A DNA stretch of 64,000 bases from Aromatoleum anaerobium. Its GTDB lineage: Bacteria > Pseudomonadota > Gammaproteobacteria > Burkholderiales > Rhodocyclaceae. The first letter of the stretch is position 1, and each line of letters opens with the position of its first letter. The translations under genes and the position numbers were made by a program. The notes under the pieces were generated by a model, which saw only the letters and a program-made list of their open reading frames with translations, had not been told where the DNA came from and did no database searches. The stretch is from contig NZ_WTVG02000038.1 in NCBI RefSeq assembly GCF_012910705.2, forward strand, positions 496,001 through 560,000, given 5' to 3'. Shown here one piece after another: positions 11,758 through 21,370 of the stretch.

Positions 11758-13002
11758 TCAATTTTCCTCGCTCCGGCGTCCGGCCTGCAGGCCGAGCTGT
11801 TTGAGCTTGCGATACAGGTGGGTGCGTTCGAGCCCGCTTTTCTCGGCCAGCCGGGTCATGTTGCTGCCTTCGAGGCGCAGGTGATGCTCGAAATACAGGC
11901 GCTCGAACGCTTCGCGCGCCTCGCGCAGCGGCTGGTCGAGGGACACGCCGACATGACCTTCGGTGGACGGGATCAGCAGCCGCCGAACGTCGGCGATGCC
12001 GATCTCCTCTTCGAGCGTGCCGAGCGCGAGCGACTTCACCGCGGCGCGCAGTTCGTTGTATCCGCCGCTCCAGGGCTGCGCGCGCAACGTGTTCAGGGCT
12101 CCGGTCGAAAACTGCCGGCGCGGCACCTCGCCCGCCTCGACCAGATGCAGCAGCAATTGCGATGCGAGTTCGGGCAGGTCGTCGCGCACATCGGCGATCG
12201 ACGGCGGCGCGAGGCTGACCTCGAACAGGCGCGCCACGAGCGACTCCTCCCACCCCTCGCGGACCAGCGCGTCGAGCGTGTGGTCGGTCGCGACGACGAG
12301 GCGCAGGTCGTAGCGCTCGAGGCGCTCGAGCGCGAACGCGAGGTTCTTCTGCTGCGTACGCGCGAGCCGCGACAGTTCGGGCACGAACAGGACGCCGCCC
12401 TGGCAGGCCTGGAGCTGGTTGACGTCGAGCGGCGGCGAGACCGTGGACAGATCCAGCCAGGGCGCCCCCTTCGCCTGGAAGCTGCGCGCCGCGAGCTCCG
12501 CGAGACTGCCGGCGCCGATGCGCAAGAGCAGCACGCGCGACGTCACCGCGACCTGCTGGACCAGCCGCTGCAGCTCGCGCAGCGGCACTGAACGGGTAAA
12601 GGCCGCGAGCGTCAGCGGCGACGGCGCGCCCGGTGCGGCCGGACGCTGCAGCCCGCGCTTGACCGCGGCGAGCAGCTTCTGCAGCCCGATCGGCTTTTCG
12701 AGGTAGTCGATCGCCCCGATGCGCGTCGCTTCGACCGCGGTGTCGATCGTGCCATGGCCGGACATCATCACCACCGGCATCGTCAGCTGCCCGTTGGCGG
12801 ACCACTCCTTCAGCAGCGTGATGCCGTCCGTGTCGGGCATCCAGATGTCGAGCAGCACCAGGTCCGGGCGCGCGGCGTTGCGCGCGATGCGGGCCGCGGC
12901 AGCGTTCTCCGCGAGCACGATGTCGTGCCCTTCGTCGCTGAGTATTTCGAAGAGCAGCTCGCGGATGCCGACTTCGTCGTCAACTATGAGTATGTTCGCC
13001 AT
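11758..13002 (-). CDS. ntrX: NtrX-family response regulator with a degenerate AAA+ domain
   Basis: Response regulator of 414 residues, partner of the adjacent NtrY. The receiver domain (residues 1-120) has the acidic pocket in IVDDE, the phospho-acceptor Asp in LLDIWMPDTDG, and a Lys in YLEKPIG. The central region aligns with a sigma-54 activator AAA+ domain in its later part. However, no Walker A (GESGTGKE type) or GAFTGA sigma-54 contact loop can be found; VLLLRIGAGSLAEL occupies the Walker A position. The C-terminal Fis-type helix-turn-helix is intact (MTRLAEKSGLERTHLYRKLK). It therefore probably regulates by DNA binding rather than by sigma-54 remodelling. It starts 3 bp after ntrY. Confidence 0.9.
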   Translation of the reverse strand: MANILIVDDEVGIRELLFEILSDEGHDIVLAENAAAARIARNAARPDLVLLDIWMPDTDGITLLKEWSANGQLTMPVVMMSGHGTIDTAVEATRIGAIDYLEKPIGLQKLLAAVKRGLQRPAAPGAPSPLTLAAFTRSVPLRELQRLVQQVAVTSRVLLLRIGAGSLAELAARSFQAKGAPWLDLSTVSPPLDVNQLQACQGGVLFVPELSRLARTQQKNLAFALERLERYDLRLVVATDHTLDALVREGWEESLVARLFEVSLAPPSIADVRDDLPELASQLLLHLVEAGEVPRRQFSTGALNTLRAQPWSGGYNELRAAVKSLALGTLEEEIGIADVRRLLIPSTEGHVGVSLDQPLREAREAFERLYFEHHLRLEGSNMTRLAEKSGLERTHLYRKLKQLGLQAGRRSEEN

Positions 13003-13005
13003 TGT

Positions 13006-15126
13006 TCACTTGTCGCTGGTCGGAGATGCGAGCCGCAAGCGAATGCGGACTTCGGCGCCCCCGGAGTCTCTGTTCATCAGGCGGATTTCTCCACCATGTT
13101 CGTCGATGATCTTCTTCACCATCGCGAGGCCGAGGCCCGTCCCGCGACTCTTCGTCGTGAAGTACGGCTCGAACGCATGGGCCAGCACGGTCGCCGGGAA
13201 GCCCGGGCCGTTATCCCGTATCAGCAACACAACGCTGTCCCCTTCCCCGCGCGTGACGAGCGTCACGACGCCGTCGCCCTGCTCGGCCAGCGCATCCTCG
13301 GCATTCTGGAGCAGATTGTGGATGACCTGGCGCAACTGGGTCGCATCGCCCGCCACGGCAGGCAGGCCGCGCTCGAGTTCGGCGCGCACGCGCACCGGCG
13401 AACTCTCGTAGAGATTCAGGATCTCGGCGATCAGCGCATTGAGGTCGACGCTGCCGATGACCGGGCCCGGCAGTCTCGCATAATCGCGGAACCCATTGAC
13501 GAGATTCTTCATCGACTCGACCTGGTTGATGATCGTGCGCGTCGCCCGCTCGAGTATCTCCCGCCCTTCCGCATCGACCCGGTCGGCGAGCTTGTAGGCC
13601 AGGCGTTCGGCCGACAGCTGGATCGGCGTCAGCGGATTCTTGATTTCGTGCGCGAGCCGGCGCGCGACCTCCGCCCAAGCGGCGGTGCGTTGCGCAGCGA
13701 CCAGCCGGGAAATGTCGTCGAAGACGACGACGAGACCGCCCCCTGAGGCGGTCGGCAGGCGCGCGCCGTGGATCAGCAACGTCTGCGTGCTGCCGTCGGC
13801 GCCGGGCAGTTCCACCTGCTCGTGCCAGTCGCCGTCATGTTCATCGAAACCTTTCAGCAGCGCATCGCGGAAGCTCTGGTGGCGCGGCCACTGCGCCAGC
13901 GGCACCTCCTCGAACCCCGTCAGTTCGTCCTCGAGGATCGCCATTGCCCCGGCGTTCGCGGCACGCAGCGTGCCGTCCCCGGCGAACGCCAGCACGCCGG
14001 TCGACAGGTTCGCGAGCACGCTTTCGAGATAGGCCCGCGCCGACTCGACTGCCGCGCGGTTACGATCGGCAGAATCTCGCGCCTCGACAAGCTGGCGCGT
14101 CATGCGGTTGAACGACTGGGTCAGCACGCCGAGCTCGTCGTGCGCCGGCAGCGCCTGGCGCGGGCTGAAGTCACCCTGCGCCACGGCCTGCGTGCCTTCG
14201 GCGAGGATCAGCAGCGGCGCGACGAGGCGGCGTGACAGGATGAACGCGACCGCGACCGCGGCAAGGAGCGCGAGCAGCAGCGTCAGCGTCAGCGTCAGCG
14301 TGTAGATGCGGTTCAGTCCGCTACGGCCGAGCGTGAGCTGCTGGTATTCGCGGTACGCTTCCTGGACCGCTTCGGCGTGGCGCGCAAAGGTTTCGGGGAC
14401 CGGCTGCGTCAGCTGCAGATACTGCGACTCGGCACTGAGGATGCGCGACGGAATCGGCACCACGACACGGATCCTCAGCCCGTCCCCGGGCCGGGTATCG
14501 ACGATGTGATAGCGCTGCGTCTGGCGCGCCTGGCGCAGCTGCGCGACGGTCGGGAGATCAGGCAGGAAACCGCCGAATTCGCCCGACACGGTCACCAGCA
14601 CCTGGCCGTTGGAGCCGATCACCGAGGCGCTGCTGACACCGGCGCGTTCGCGCAGGCGATTCAGCAAGGTTGGCGAAACGGGCGCCATGCCTTCGAGTTC
14701 CAGCGCCATGTCCTGGGCCTTGTCACCGATCTGCGAAGCCAGGTAGTCGAGCGCGTTCTGCCCCAGCGCGATGCCGCCTTCGAGCGCGGAATCGACCCGC
14801 ACATCGAACCACGACTCGATGCTGCGGACGACGAACTGCAGCGATACCGCATAGACGATGATGCCGGGGACCAGCGCCATCAGGGCGAACATCAGCATCA
14901 GCCGGTACTTGATCCGCGAACCGAACTGGCGATCGCGGTACTCGCGCCACAGCGCGCGCAGCTGGAAACCGACCAGCCCGCCGAGGGCGACGGCGACCGC
15001 GCCGTTGATCGCGAGCAGATACGGATAGCTTTTGGCGAACAGATCGGTGTTCGAACTCGCCGACGCCAGCAGAAACAGCGAGATGCCGGCGACCGCCGCG
15101 ACGACGATCAGCAGGACACGTTTCAT
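13006..15126 (-). CDS. ntrY: NtrY-family membrane sensor histidine kinase
   Basis: Transmembrane kinase of about 706 residues. There are two N-terminal hydrophobic segments, a third segment near the start of the sensor region, a periplasmic loop, another membrane segment, a HAMP domain, a PAS domain and a kinase core. The phospho-acceptor His is in ARRLAHEIKNPLTPIQ. The ATP-binding N and G boxes are HNLLQNAEDAL, DNGPGF and GTGLGLAMVKK. The ATG at 15126 is preferred because it overlaps the TGA of the DUF4390 gene as ATGA, typical of coupled genes. It signals to the adjacent NtrX; the stimulus is unknown here. Confidence 0.94.
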   Translation of the reverse strand: MKRVLLIVVAAVAGISLFLLASASSNTDLFAKSYPYLLAINGAVAVALGGLVGFQLRALWREYRDRQFGSRIKYRLMLMFALMALVPGIIVYAVSLQFVVRSIESWFDVRVDSALEGGIALGQNALDYLASQIGDKAQDMALELEGMAPVSPTLLNRLRERAGVSSASVIGSNGQVLVTVSGEFGGFLPDLPTVAQLRQARQTQRYHIVDTRPGDGLRIRVVVPIPSRILSAESQYLQLTQPVPETFARHAEAVQEAYREYQQLTLGRSGLNRIYTLTLTLTLLLALLAAVAVAFILSRRLVAPLLILAEGTQAVAQGDFSPRQALPAHDELGVLTQSFNRMTRQLVEARDSADRNRAAVESARAYLESVLANLSTGVLAFAGDGTLRAANAGAMAILEDELTGFEEVPLAQWPRHQSFRDALLKGFDEHDGDWHEQVELPGADGSTQTLLIHGARLPTASGGGLVVVFDDISRLVAAQRTAAWAEVARRLAHEIKNPLTPIQLSAERLAYKLADRVDAEGREILERATRTIINQVESMKNLVNGFRDYARLPGPVIGSVDLNALIAEILNLYESSPVRVRAELERGLPAVAGDATQLRQVIHNLLQNAEDALAEQGDGVVTLVTRGEGDSVVLLIRDNGPGFPATVLAHAFEPYFTTKSRGTGLGLAMVKKIIDEHGGEIRLMNRDSGGAEVRIRLRLASPTSDK

Positions 15127-15716
15127 CTCGGGCCGCCGGCGAGGAACGTCCACCGCATCCAGTCCGTTCCCAGGTTCCAGTCCCGGCTGCCGAGCGCGGT
15201 GACCTGGAACGGCTTCGGCAACAGGCTCGTGTCGAGGAAAAAGCGCAACGCCGCGCGATAGGATTCGCCCGCATCGAGTTCGTCGACGGGGACGATCTGC
15301 CAGTTGCGGATCCGCAGCATCGTCCTCACGGCCGAATCCAGCGTGTCGAAACTCTGGTGGAAATTGCCGACCGACAGGCGGAAGCTGCGCGTAATCGCGT
15401 GGTACGAGAGGCGGAAGTTCAGCGCGCGCTCGACGATAGCCTCGTCGAACCAGTACCAGCGCGGCTGCTCGACGATGAATTCGGCGGTGAAATACAGCGA
15501 CACGCCATGGGTCACCGCATCGGCCAGGCGCTGGTTGAGGTCGAGGTTGATGTCGGCGTTGACCACGTAGCCCTCTTCGCTCGCGACGATCTCGGCGTAG
15601 CCGATATCCCCTTCCGCGACTGCCGGCAGCGGCAGCAGGCCCAGGAGCAGCGCGAGCAGCGCGGCCCGCAGCAGCTTAGCGACGCTTGCCAAGGAGCGCG
15701 TAGAAAAAACCGTCAT
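15123..15716 (-). CDS. DUF4390 family exported protein
   Basis: A protein of about 197 residues of unknown biochemical function that accompanies ntrYX in many betaproteobacteria. With the start at 15716 the N-terminus (MTVFSTRSLASVAKLLRAALLALLLG...) reads as a signal peptide ending near PAVAEG, so the protein is probably periplasmic. The mature part contains YFTAEFIVEQPRWYWFDE and SYRAALRFFLDTSLLPKPF, as in the family. Its start overlaps rsmB by 41 bp and its stop overlaps ntrY as ATGA, so it is locked into the rsmB-ntrY-ntrX operon. Confidence 0.85.
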   Translation of the reverse strand: MTVFSTRSLASVAKLLRAALLALLLGLLPLPAVAEGDIGYAEIVASEEGYVVNADINLDLNQRLADAVTHGVSLYFTAEFIVEQPRWYWFDEAIVERALNFRLSYHAITRSFRLSVGNFHQSFDTLDSAVRTMLRIRNWQIVPVDELDAGESYRAALRFFLDTSLLPKPFQVTALGSRDWNLGTDWMRWTFLAGGPR

Positions 15717-17031
15717 GATCCATACCGGGCAGCAACTGTCGCTCGAGGCTGCCGTCGATCTCGAGCCGTTCGAGATCGGGATGGCGCGCACTCAGCCGCG
15801 TGATCTGGGCTGTATTTTCTTCATCGAAAACGGAGCAGGTGACGTAAAGCATCCTGCCGCCGGGCGCCAGCGTCGGCCACAGTGCGTCGACGATCCCGGC
15901 TTGCTGGGCGGCGAAGCGGCGGACATCCTCGCGTCGCCGCAACCACTTGATATCCGGATGCCGCCGCGCGACACCCGACGCCGAACAGGGAACATCGGCA
16001 AGAATGCGGTCGAACGGCCGGCCATCCCACCACGCGTCGAGGGCGCGGCAATCGGCAGTCAGCACCTGCGCGTGCAGGCCGAGGCGTTCGAGGTTGTCGC
16101 GGATGCGCTGGACGCGTTTCGGATCGAGCTCCAGCGCGACAAGCTCGACCGGCATCGTCTCGAGGATATGGGCAGCCTTGCCGCCAGGCGCCGCGCACGC
16201 GTCGAGCACCCGCTGGCCGGGCGCCAGATCCAGCCACCGCGCCGCCCACTGCGCTCCCGCATCCTGCACCGAGACGCGCCCGCTCGCGAAACCGGGCAGG
16301 CCCGCCACCGGTACCGGCTTGTCGAGCACCAGCGCGTCGTTCGCGAGCCGCCGGCAGCCGATTCCCGCTTCGCGCAGTTCCGCTTCGACGGCCTCCACGC
16401 TCGCTCGCGTGCGATTGACCCGCAGCGCCATCGGGGGGCGCTGGTTGCCCGCTTCGAGCGCAGCCTCCCAGTCGTCGGGCCAGGCAGCCCGCAGCTGCGC
16501 CACCCACCACGCGGGATGGCGGTAGCGCGCCGCTTCGTCCGCCTCGACGAGGCACGCCAGCTCGTGTTCGTCGCGCAGGCGCTTGCGCAGCACGCCGTTG
16601 ACGACGCCTTTCAGGCCCGGCGCGAGCACCGCGGCCGCATCGACCGCCTGGTCCACGACCGTGTGCGCCTGATCCGGACGGTGCTCGAGCCGGTGCAGCG
16701 CAACCAGCAGCAGAGCGTGCAGCGCGACCGGCAACGGTTTGTGCAACAGGCGGCGCAGGACGGCATCGCCGCGCCCGTAGTCGCGCAGCGTCCCCCACGC
16801 CAGATCGCGAACCGCGCCGCGCGTTGCATCCGGCCAGCCGGGATTCGCGCGCAGCAGCCGTTCGTAGGCCTCGGTCAGATTGGCGCCCCCAAGGACCGCC
16901 TCGACGAGAGACGCCGCCTGCAACAGGGCATAGCCGAGACCGTCGCTCGGAAGCACGGGGCGGCCTTTGGCCGGTCGGGAGGAAATGGTCACGGGAATCG
17001 GAACTTTGCTGGATGGCACTCTGCCCCGCAA
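15676..17031 (-). CDS. rsmB: 16S rRNA m5C967 methyltransferase RsmB
   Basis: S-adenosylmethionine-dependent RNA methyltransferase. The N-terminal NusB-like domain (about residues 30-150) is followed by the Nol1/Nop2/Sun catalytic domain, with the SAM-binding CAAPGGKAAHILE and the catalytic-cysteine motif DVPCSASGVARRHPDIKW. The second motif Cys is in LYVTCSVFDEEN. The exact start is uncertain: 17031 is the longest possibility, and a GTG at 16992 would give a more typical N-terminus. It is the first gene of the leftward operon ending in ntrX and perhaps trkAH. Confidence 0.94.
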   Translation of the reverse strand: MRGRVPSSKVPIPVTISSRPAKGRPVLPSDGLGYALLQAASLVEAVLGGANLTEAYERLLRANPGWPDATRGAVRDLAWGTLRDYGRGDAVLRRLLHKPLPVALHALLLVALHRLEHRPDQAHTVVDQAVDAAAVLAPGLKGVVNGVLRKRLRDEHELACLVEADEAARYRHPAWWVAQLRAAWPDDWEAALEAGNQRPPMALRVNRTRASVEAVEAELREAGIGCRRLANDALVLDKPVPVAGLPGFASGRVSVQDAGAQWAARWLDLAPGQRVLDACAAPGGKAAHILETMPVELVALELDPKRVQRIRDNLERLGLHAQVLTADCRALDAWWDGRPFDRILADVPCSASGVARRHPDIKWLRRREDVRRFAAQQAGIVDALWPTLAPGGRMLYVTCSVFDEENTAQITRLSARHPDLERLEIDGSLERQLLPGMDHDGFFYALLGKRR

Positions 17032-17254
17032 GCTACGCGAGGCGAAGTGCGCAGGTAATTTGGCAACATCTGTGTGATGCAGCGCGTCGCGCCATTGTAA
17101 TACTGCAGGGCGATAATTCCGCGCCCGGCAAGGCGTTTATCCGTGCGTCGTTGAATGAGGACAATCCTTCGGCCTCGCTCGCACGCTGGGGAGCAATATG
17201 ACCAGGCAATGACATGTCCACCATTCGGGCCTGACCGGACGAAGCGCAGAAACG

Positions 17255-17270
17255 TGTTCCACGTGAAACC
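17255..17270 (+). promoter_or_regulatory. parS-like centromere site (15 of 16 bases)
   Basis: TGTTCCACGTGAAACC matches the ParB-binding parS consensus TGTTNCACGTGAAACA at every position but the last. It lies 14 bp past the end of the TSUP gene and 817 bp from a perfect site at 18072. Clustered parS sites near dnaA are usual in bacterial chromosomes. Confidence 0.75.
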
Positions 17271-17283
17271 TTCATACCCCCCA

Positions 17284-18060
17284 TCACCCTGCGACGACGA
17301 TATCGAACAGCATCTTTCCGATCAGCGTTGCCACGATCCCGAGAAACATTTTTCGTACGAACGCCGCGCCGTGACGCAGCGCGAGCCGCGAACCGACGAG
17401 CGCGCCGGCGAGATTGGCGCACGCCATTACACCGGCGGCCTGCCACAGGATTGCGACGTGCGAAGTGAAGAACGCGATCGCTGCGAGGTTCGTCGCGACA
17501 TTCACGATCTTCGCCGTCACGGACGCGCGGAGAAAGTCCATCGCCAGGAAGCGGACGAACAGGAAGATCAAAAAGCTTCCGGTTCCCGGCCCGAAGAACC
17601 CGTCGTAGAACCCGACGCTCGCACCAATCAGCACGGCCAGTGCGGTCGCGTGTTGCGGTTCGACCGTTGCATCTGCTGCTGTGCCGAAGTCCTTGCGAAT
17701 GAACGTGTAGATTGCAACCAGTATCAGCAGCAGCAGGATCACGGGCTTGAGCACCGCCGGCGACAGATACGCTACGGCACGCGCCCCGAACCATGCTCCG
17801 GCGAGCGCGGACGCCGCAGCCGGCAACGCGACCCGCCATGGAATCGCAACCCGCCGCGCGTACTGTATCGCCGCACTGCTCGTGCCGACGATGCTCGCGA
17901 GCTTGTTGGTGCCGAACAGCGTCGCCGGCAGGCTCGCAGGGAAAGCCGTGAACAGCGCCGGGATCTGCACCAGCCCGCCTCCACCGACCACCGCATCGAT
18001 GAAGCCGGCAAGAAAAGCGGCAAGCCCGAGAAAGAACAGCAGCGTTTCGAGCTCGCCCAT
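17284..18060 (-). CDS. TSUP family (TauE/SafE, DUF81) membrane permease
   Basis: A 258-residue, strongly hydrophobic protein of the TauE/SafE family. It has the internal two-fold repeat and the family's GFIDAVVGGGGLVQIPAL and GFYDGFFGPGTGSFL loops. Members export or import small anions or sulfur compounds; the substrate here is unknown. The ATG at 18060 is chosen over a TTG one codon upstream. A perfect parS site lies 12 bp upstream of the start codon and a near-perfect one just past the stop, so ParB spreading could influence this gene. Confidence 0.88.
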   Translation of the reverse strand: MGELETLLFFLGLAAFLAGFIDAVVGGGGLVQIPALFTAFPASLPATLFGTNKLASIVGTSSAAIQYARRVAIPWRVALPAAASALAGAWFGARAVAYLSPAVLKPVILLLLILVAIYTFIRKDFGTAADATVEPQHATALAVLIGASVGFYDGFFGPGTGSFLIFLFVRFLAMDFLRASVTAKIVNVATNLAAIAFFTSHVAILWQAAGVMACANLAGALVGSRLALRHGAAFVRKMFLGIVATLIGKMLFDIVVAG

Positions 18061-18071
18061 CAATGCGGGCC

Positions 18072-18087
18072 TGTTTCACGTGGAACA
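18072..18087 (-). promoter_or_regulatory. parS centromere site (16 of 16 bases)
   Basis: Read on the minus strand the sequence is TGTTCCACGTGAAACA, an exact match to the ParB-binding consensus TGTTNCACGTGAAACA. It lies between the TSUP gene and mnmE. parA and parB are not in this window. Confidence 0.85.
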
Positions 18088-18154
18088 GCAAGATGCATGG
18101 AAACGGCTGCCGCGTCGAATCGATTGGCCGCTCGGCACCGGCACTGCACGCCGA

Positions 18155-19510
18155 TCACTTGCCGATGCAGAACCGCGAAAAAATCACTCCCAACAGGTCG
18201 TCGGACGAGAACTCTCCGGTTATCTCGCCGATAGAGACCTGGGCCAGCCGGAGTTCCTCCGCGAACAATTCCAGCGCGCCGCACTGCGATCGCGCCGCGA
18301 CCACGTGCGTCAGCGCCTCGCGCAATGCGACAAGATGGCGTTCCCGCGCAAGCACGACGTCATCGCCATGCGCGTGCCAGCCGGCCACCCTCAGCAGCTC
18401 GCTGCGCAGCAGATCGACGCCGAGCCCGAGCTGTGCGGACAGATGGATCGCAACGCCGTCGTCCCGCTGCAGTCGCGCCGGCTCGAGCCCGCACAGATCG
18501 ATTTTGTTGAAGATCGTGATCCGCTCCACCCCTTCCGGCAGCGCCGCATCGATCGCCTCGTCACCCGGCTGCGGACCGACTCGCGCATCGACGATGCGCA
18601 GGATGACGTCGGCGCGCGCGATCTCGCGCCAGGTCCGCTCGACCCCCAGGCGCTCGACCGGATCGGCTGTTTCGCGCAGCCCGGCCGTGTCGATGACATG
18701 GATCGGAATGCCCTCGATCGCGATCGTCTCGCGCACAGCGTCGCGTGTCGTGCCGGCGATGTCGGTGACGATCGCGCGCTCGTCGCCGGCGAGGCAGTTC
18801 AGCAAGCTGGACTTGCCGACATTCGGCTGGCCGACCAGGACGACGTTCATCCCGCTGCGCAGCAGCGCTCCCTGACGCGCGCGCTCGAGCACCCCTTCGA
18901 GCTTGACGCGGATCGCGTCGAGCCGCTCCAGGGCGCGGGCGTTTTCGAGGAACTCGACGTCTTCGTCGGGAAAATCGAGCGTCGCTTCGACGAGCATCCG
19001 CAGGTCGATCAGCGCGTCGGTGAGCCGGTGCATTTCGTCAGAGAACGCGCCCGACAGCGAACGCACCGCGGAGCGCGCCGCCGCGACCGTCGACGCCTCG
19101 ATCAGATCGGCGACCGCCTCGGCCTGGGCGAGGTCCATTTTCCCGTTGAGGAATGCGCGGCGCGAAAACTCGCCGGGCTCGGCCAGCCGCGCGCCGAGTT
19201 CGAGACAGCGCGCGAGCACGAGTTGCAGCACGACCGGCCCGCCGTGCCCCTGCAGTTCGATGACGTCCTCGCCCGTGAACGAATGGGGCGCCGGGAAATA
19301 GAGCAGGATGCCTTCGTCGATCGGCTTGCCGCCGGCGTCGACGAAAGGCGTGAACGCCGCGTGGCGGGGTTCAGGAAGCCGGCCCGTCAGCGCACGGGCG
19401 AACGGCGCGAGCGCCGCACCGGAGACGCGAACGACTCCGATGCCGCCGCGCCCCGGCGCGGTCGCGACCGCCGCGATGGTGTCAGGCAGGCTTGGCGCCG
19501 GACTTCTCAC
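18155..19510 (-). CDS. mnmE: tRNA modification GTPase MnmE
   Basis: GTPase that works with MnmG to modify U34 of certain tRNAs. The N-terminal formyl-THF-binding domain begins [22 protein letters not shown]. The inserted G domain has the P-loop [27 protein letters not shown] and NKID. The C-terminus ends in the invariant FCIGK, whose Cys is needed for modification. Length 451 is normal. The GTG start overlaps the end of yidC by 29 bp. Confidence 0.97.
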   Translation of the reverse strand: MRSPAPSLPDTIAAVATAPGRGGIGVVRVSGAALAPFARALTGRLPEPRHAAFTPFVDAGGKPIDEGILLYFPAPHSFTGEDVIELQGHGGPVVLQLVLARCLELGARLAEPGEFSRRAFLNGKMDLAQAEAVADLIEASTVAAARSAVRSLSGAFSDEMHRLTDALIDLRMLVEATLDFPDEDVEFLENARALERLDAIRVKLEGVLERARQGALLRSGMNVVLVGQPNVGKSSLLNCLAGDERAIVTDIAGTTRDAVRETIAIEGIPIHVIDTAGLRETADPVERLGVERTWREIARADVILRIVDARVGPQPGDEAIDAALPEGVERITIFNKIDLCGLEPARLQRDDGVAIHLSAQLGLGVDLLRSELLRVAGWHAHGDDVVLARERHLVALREALTHVVAARSQCGALELFAEELRLAQVSIGEITGEFSSDDLLGVIFSRFCIGK

Positions 19511-21134
19511 CTTCGATCATCCGCGTGATCTGCCATTGCTGTGCGATCGACAGAATATTGTTCACAACCCAGTACAGCACCAGGCCCGACGGGAACCACA
19601 GGAACATGAAGGTGAAAATGACCGGCATCGCCATCATGACCTTGGCCTGGATCGGATCGGGCGGCGTCGGGTTGAGCCTCATCTGGATCAGCATCGACGC
19701 GCCCATGATCACCGGCAGGATGAAGTACGGATCCTTCGCCGACAGGTCCTGGATCCAGCCGAGCCACGGCGCCTGCCGCATCTCGACGCTGCCGAGCAGC
19801 ACCCAGTACAGCGAGATGAACACCGGGATCTGCACCAGGATCGGCAGGCAGCCGCCGAGCGGATTGATCTTCTCTTTGCGGTACATCTCCATCATTTCCT
19901 GCTGCATCTTCGCCTTGTCGTTGCCGTACAGCTCCTTCAGGCGTTGCATGCGCGGGCCGAGCACCCGCATCTTCGCCATCGACTTGTAGCTCGCGGCGGA
20001 CAGCGGGAAGAACATCAGCTTGATCAGGATCGTCACGATGATGATCGCCCAGCCCCAGTTGCCGACGATGCTGTGGATCCACGACAGCACCCAGAACAGC
20101 GGCGCGGCGATCACCGTCAGCCAGCCGTAATCGACGACCAGGTCGAGCCCGGGCGCGATATCTTCGAGCTTGTCCTGTTCCTGCGGGCCGGCGTAGAGGC
20201 TCGCCTCGACGCGTCCGCTCTGTCCCGGCGGGATCGCCGCCACCGGCACGATCACCCCGGCCGAATACAGGTCGTTGCCGACTTTCTGCGCGAAAAACTC
20301 GCGTTCCGCCCCGCCCTGCGGCAGCCACGCGCTGACGAAATAATGCTGGACCATCGCGATCCAGCCGTCACTGGCTTTCTTGATGAACTTCGCCTTGCCT
20401 TCGGCGATTTCCTCGAACTGGACTTTCTGGAACTTCTCGGCCTCGGTGTAGAACGCCGGGCCGGTGAACGTCGTGACGCCGAACGCCTCGACCGACTCGG
20501 CCGGCTTGCCGTCGCGCGTGAGCTGGTAATACGCGTGGGGCGAAAGGGTGCGCTCGCTGCTGTTCACGATCTCGTAGGCAACTTCGACGAGATAGTTGCC
20601 GCGATGGAAAGTCATCACCTTCGTGACCTTGACGCCATCCTGCTCCGGCGCCTCGAGCCGCACGACGAGACGGTCCTCGCCTTCCTTCATGACCTGTTCG
20701 CCCTGCGGCAGACTGAACGTCGTCTTGTGGGTCGGCAGGTCCTCGCCGATCAGCCCGGACTGCGCCGCATACAGGTGGATCGTGCCGTCGTCGAACAGCA
20801 CGAAGTTCTTCGTCTTGTCGGCTGTCGATTTGTGCTTCGCCAGTTCGAGCCGGACGATGTCGCCGCCCTGCGCCGAAACTTCCGCGACCATCAGGTCGGT
20901 GCGCACCACCATGCGCGGCGCGGTCGAAGCGGTCGCCACGCCGGGCACGCCCGGCACGGCGGTCGCCGCCCCCGGCGCAACACCGGTCGTCGGAGTCGGC
21001 ACGCCGGCACCCTCGACACCCGCGGTCGCAGTGACGGCGACCGGCGCGGGCTGGCTTTGCTTCAGCCAGGCATTCCACAGCATCACGAGGGAAAGGGAGA
21101 AGACGAGGAAGAGTACGAGGCGGCGCTGATCCAT
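19482..21134 (-). CDS. yidC: membrane protein insertase YidC
   Basis: Inner-membrane insertase/chaperone of 550 residues. An N-terminal signal-anchor ([20 protein letters not shown]) is followed by a large periplasmic beta-sandwich domain and a C-terminal five-helix core. The core has the conserved [20 protein letters not shown] cytoplasmic region and [20 protein letters not shown]. It lies 26 bp downstream of yidD in the standard rpmH-rnpA-yidD-yidC-mnmE order. Confidence 0.97.
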   Translation of the reverse strand: MDQRRLVLFLVFSLSLVMLWNAWLKQSQPAPVAVTATAGVEGAGVPTPTTGVAPGAATAVPGVPGVATASTAPRMVVRTDLMVAEVSAQGGDIVRLELAKHKSTADKTKNFVLFDDGTIHLYAAQSGLIGEDLPTHKTTFSLPQGEQVMKEGEDRLVVRLEAPEQDGVKVTKVMTFHRGNYLVEVAYEIVNSSERTLSPHAYYQLTRDGKPAESVEAFGVTTFTGPAFYTEAEKFQKVQFEEIAEGKAKFIKKASDGWIAMVQHYFVSAWLPQGGAEREFFAQKVGNDLYSAGVIVPVAAIPPGQSGRVEASLYAGPQEQDKLEDIAPGLDLVVDYGWLTVIAAPLFWVLSWIHSIVGNWGWAIIIVTILIKLMFFPLSAASYKSMAKMRVLGPRMQRLKELYGNDKAKMQQEMMEMYRKEKINPLGGCLPILVQIPVFISLYWVLLGSVEMRQAPWLGWIQDLSAKDPYFILPVIMGASMLIQMRLNPTPPDPIQAKVMMAMPVIFTFMFLWFPSGLVLYWVVNNILSIAQQWQITRMIEGEKSGAKPA

Positions 21135-21160
21135 CGGATTATTGTTCGATCTGAAATTGT

Positions 21161-21370
21161 TCAGGGGACGGGATCATACCCGCCGGGATGGAATGGGTGG
21201 CAACGGCCCACCCGCCTGAGCGCAAGCCAGCCGCCACGCATCGCGCCATGGCGCTCGACAGCTTCCTGCGCATACTCGGAGCAGCAGGGATGAAAACGGC
21301 AGTTACGGCCCAGCATGGGACTGATCCCGTACCGGTAAACACGCAGCAGGCCGAGCACCAGCGCTTTCAT
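21161..21370 (-). CDS. yidD: membrane protein insertion efficiency factor YidD
   Basis: A 69-residue protein of the YidD (DUF37) family, which assists YidC-dependent membrane insertion. The signature [22 protein letters not shown] with paired cysteines is intact, as is the C-terminal [13 protein letters not shown]. The ATG at 21370 overlaps the rnpA stop codon by one base (TGATG). A GTG one codon upstream is also possible. Confidence 0.93.
   Translation of the reverse strand: MKALVLGLLRVYRYGISPMLGRNCRFHPCCSEYAQEAVERHGAMRGGWLALRRVGRCHPFHPGGYDPVP

Noticed and set aside
8766-11804. 1,012-codon open frame antisense to trkH and trkA.
   Set aside because: His/Arg/Gln/Asp-rich composition typical of antisense shadows; the opposite strand encodes complete TrkH and TrkA.
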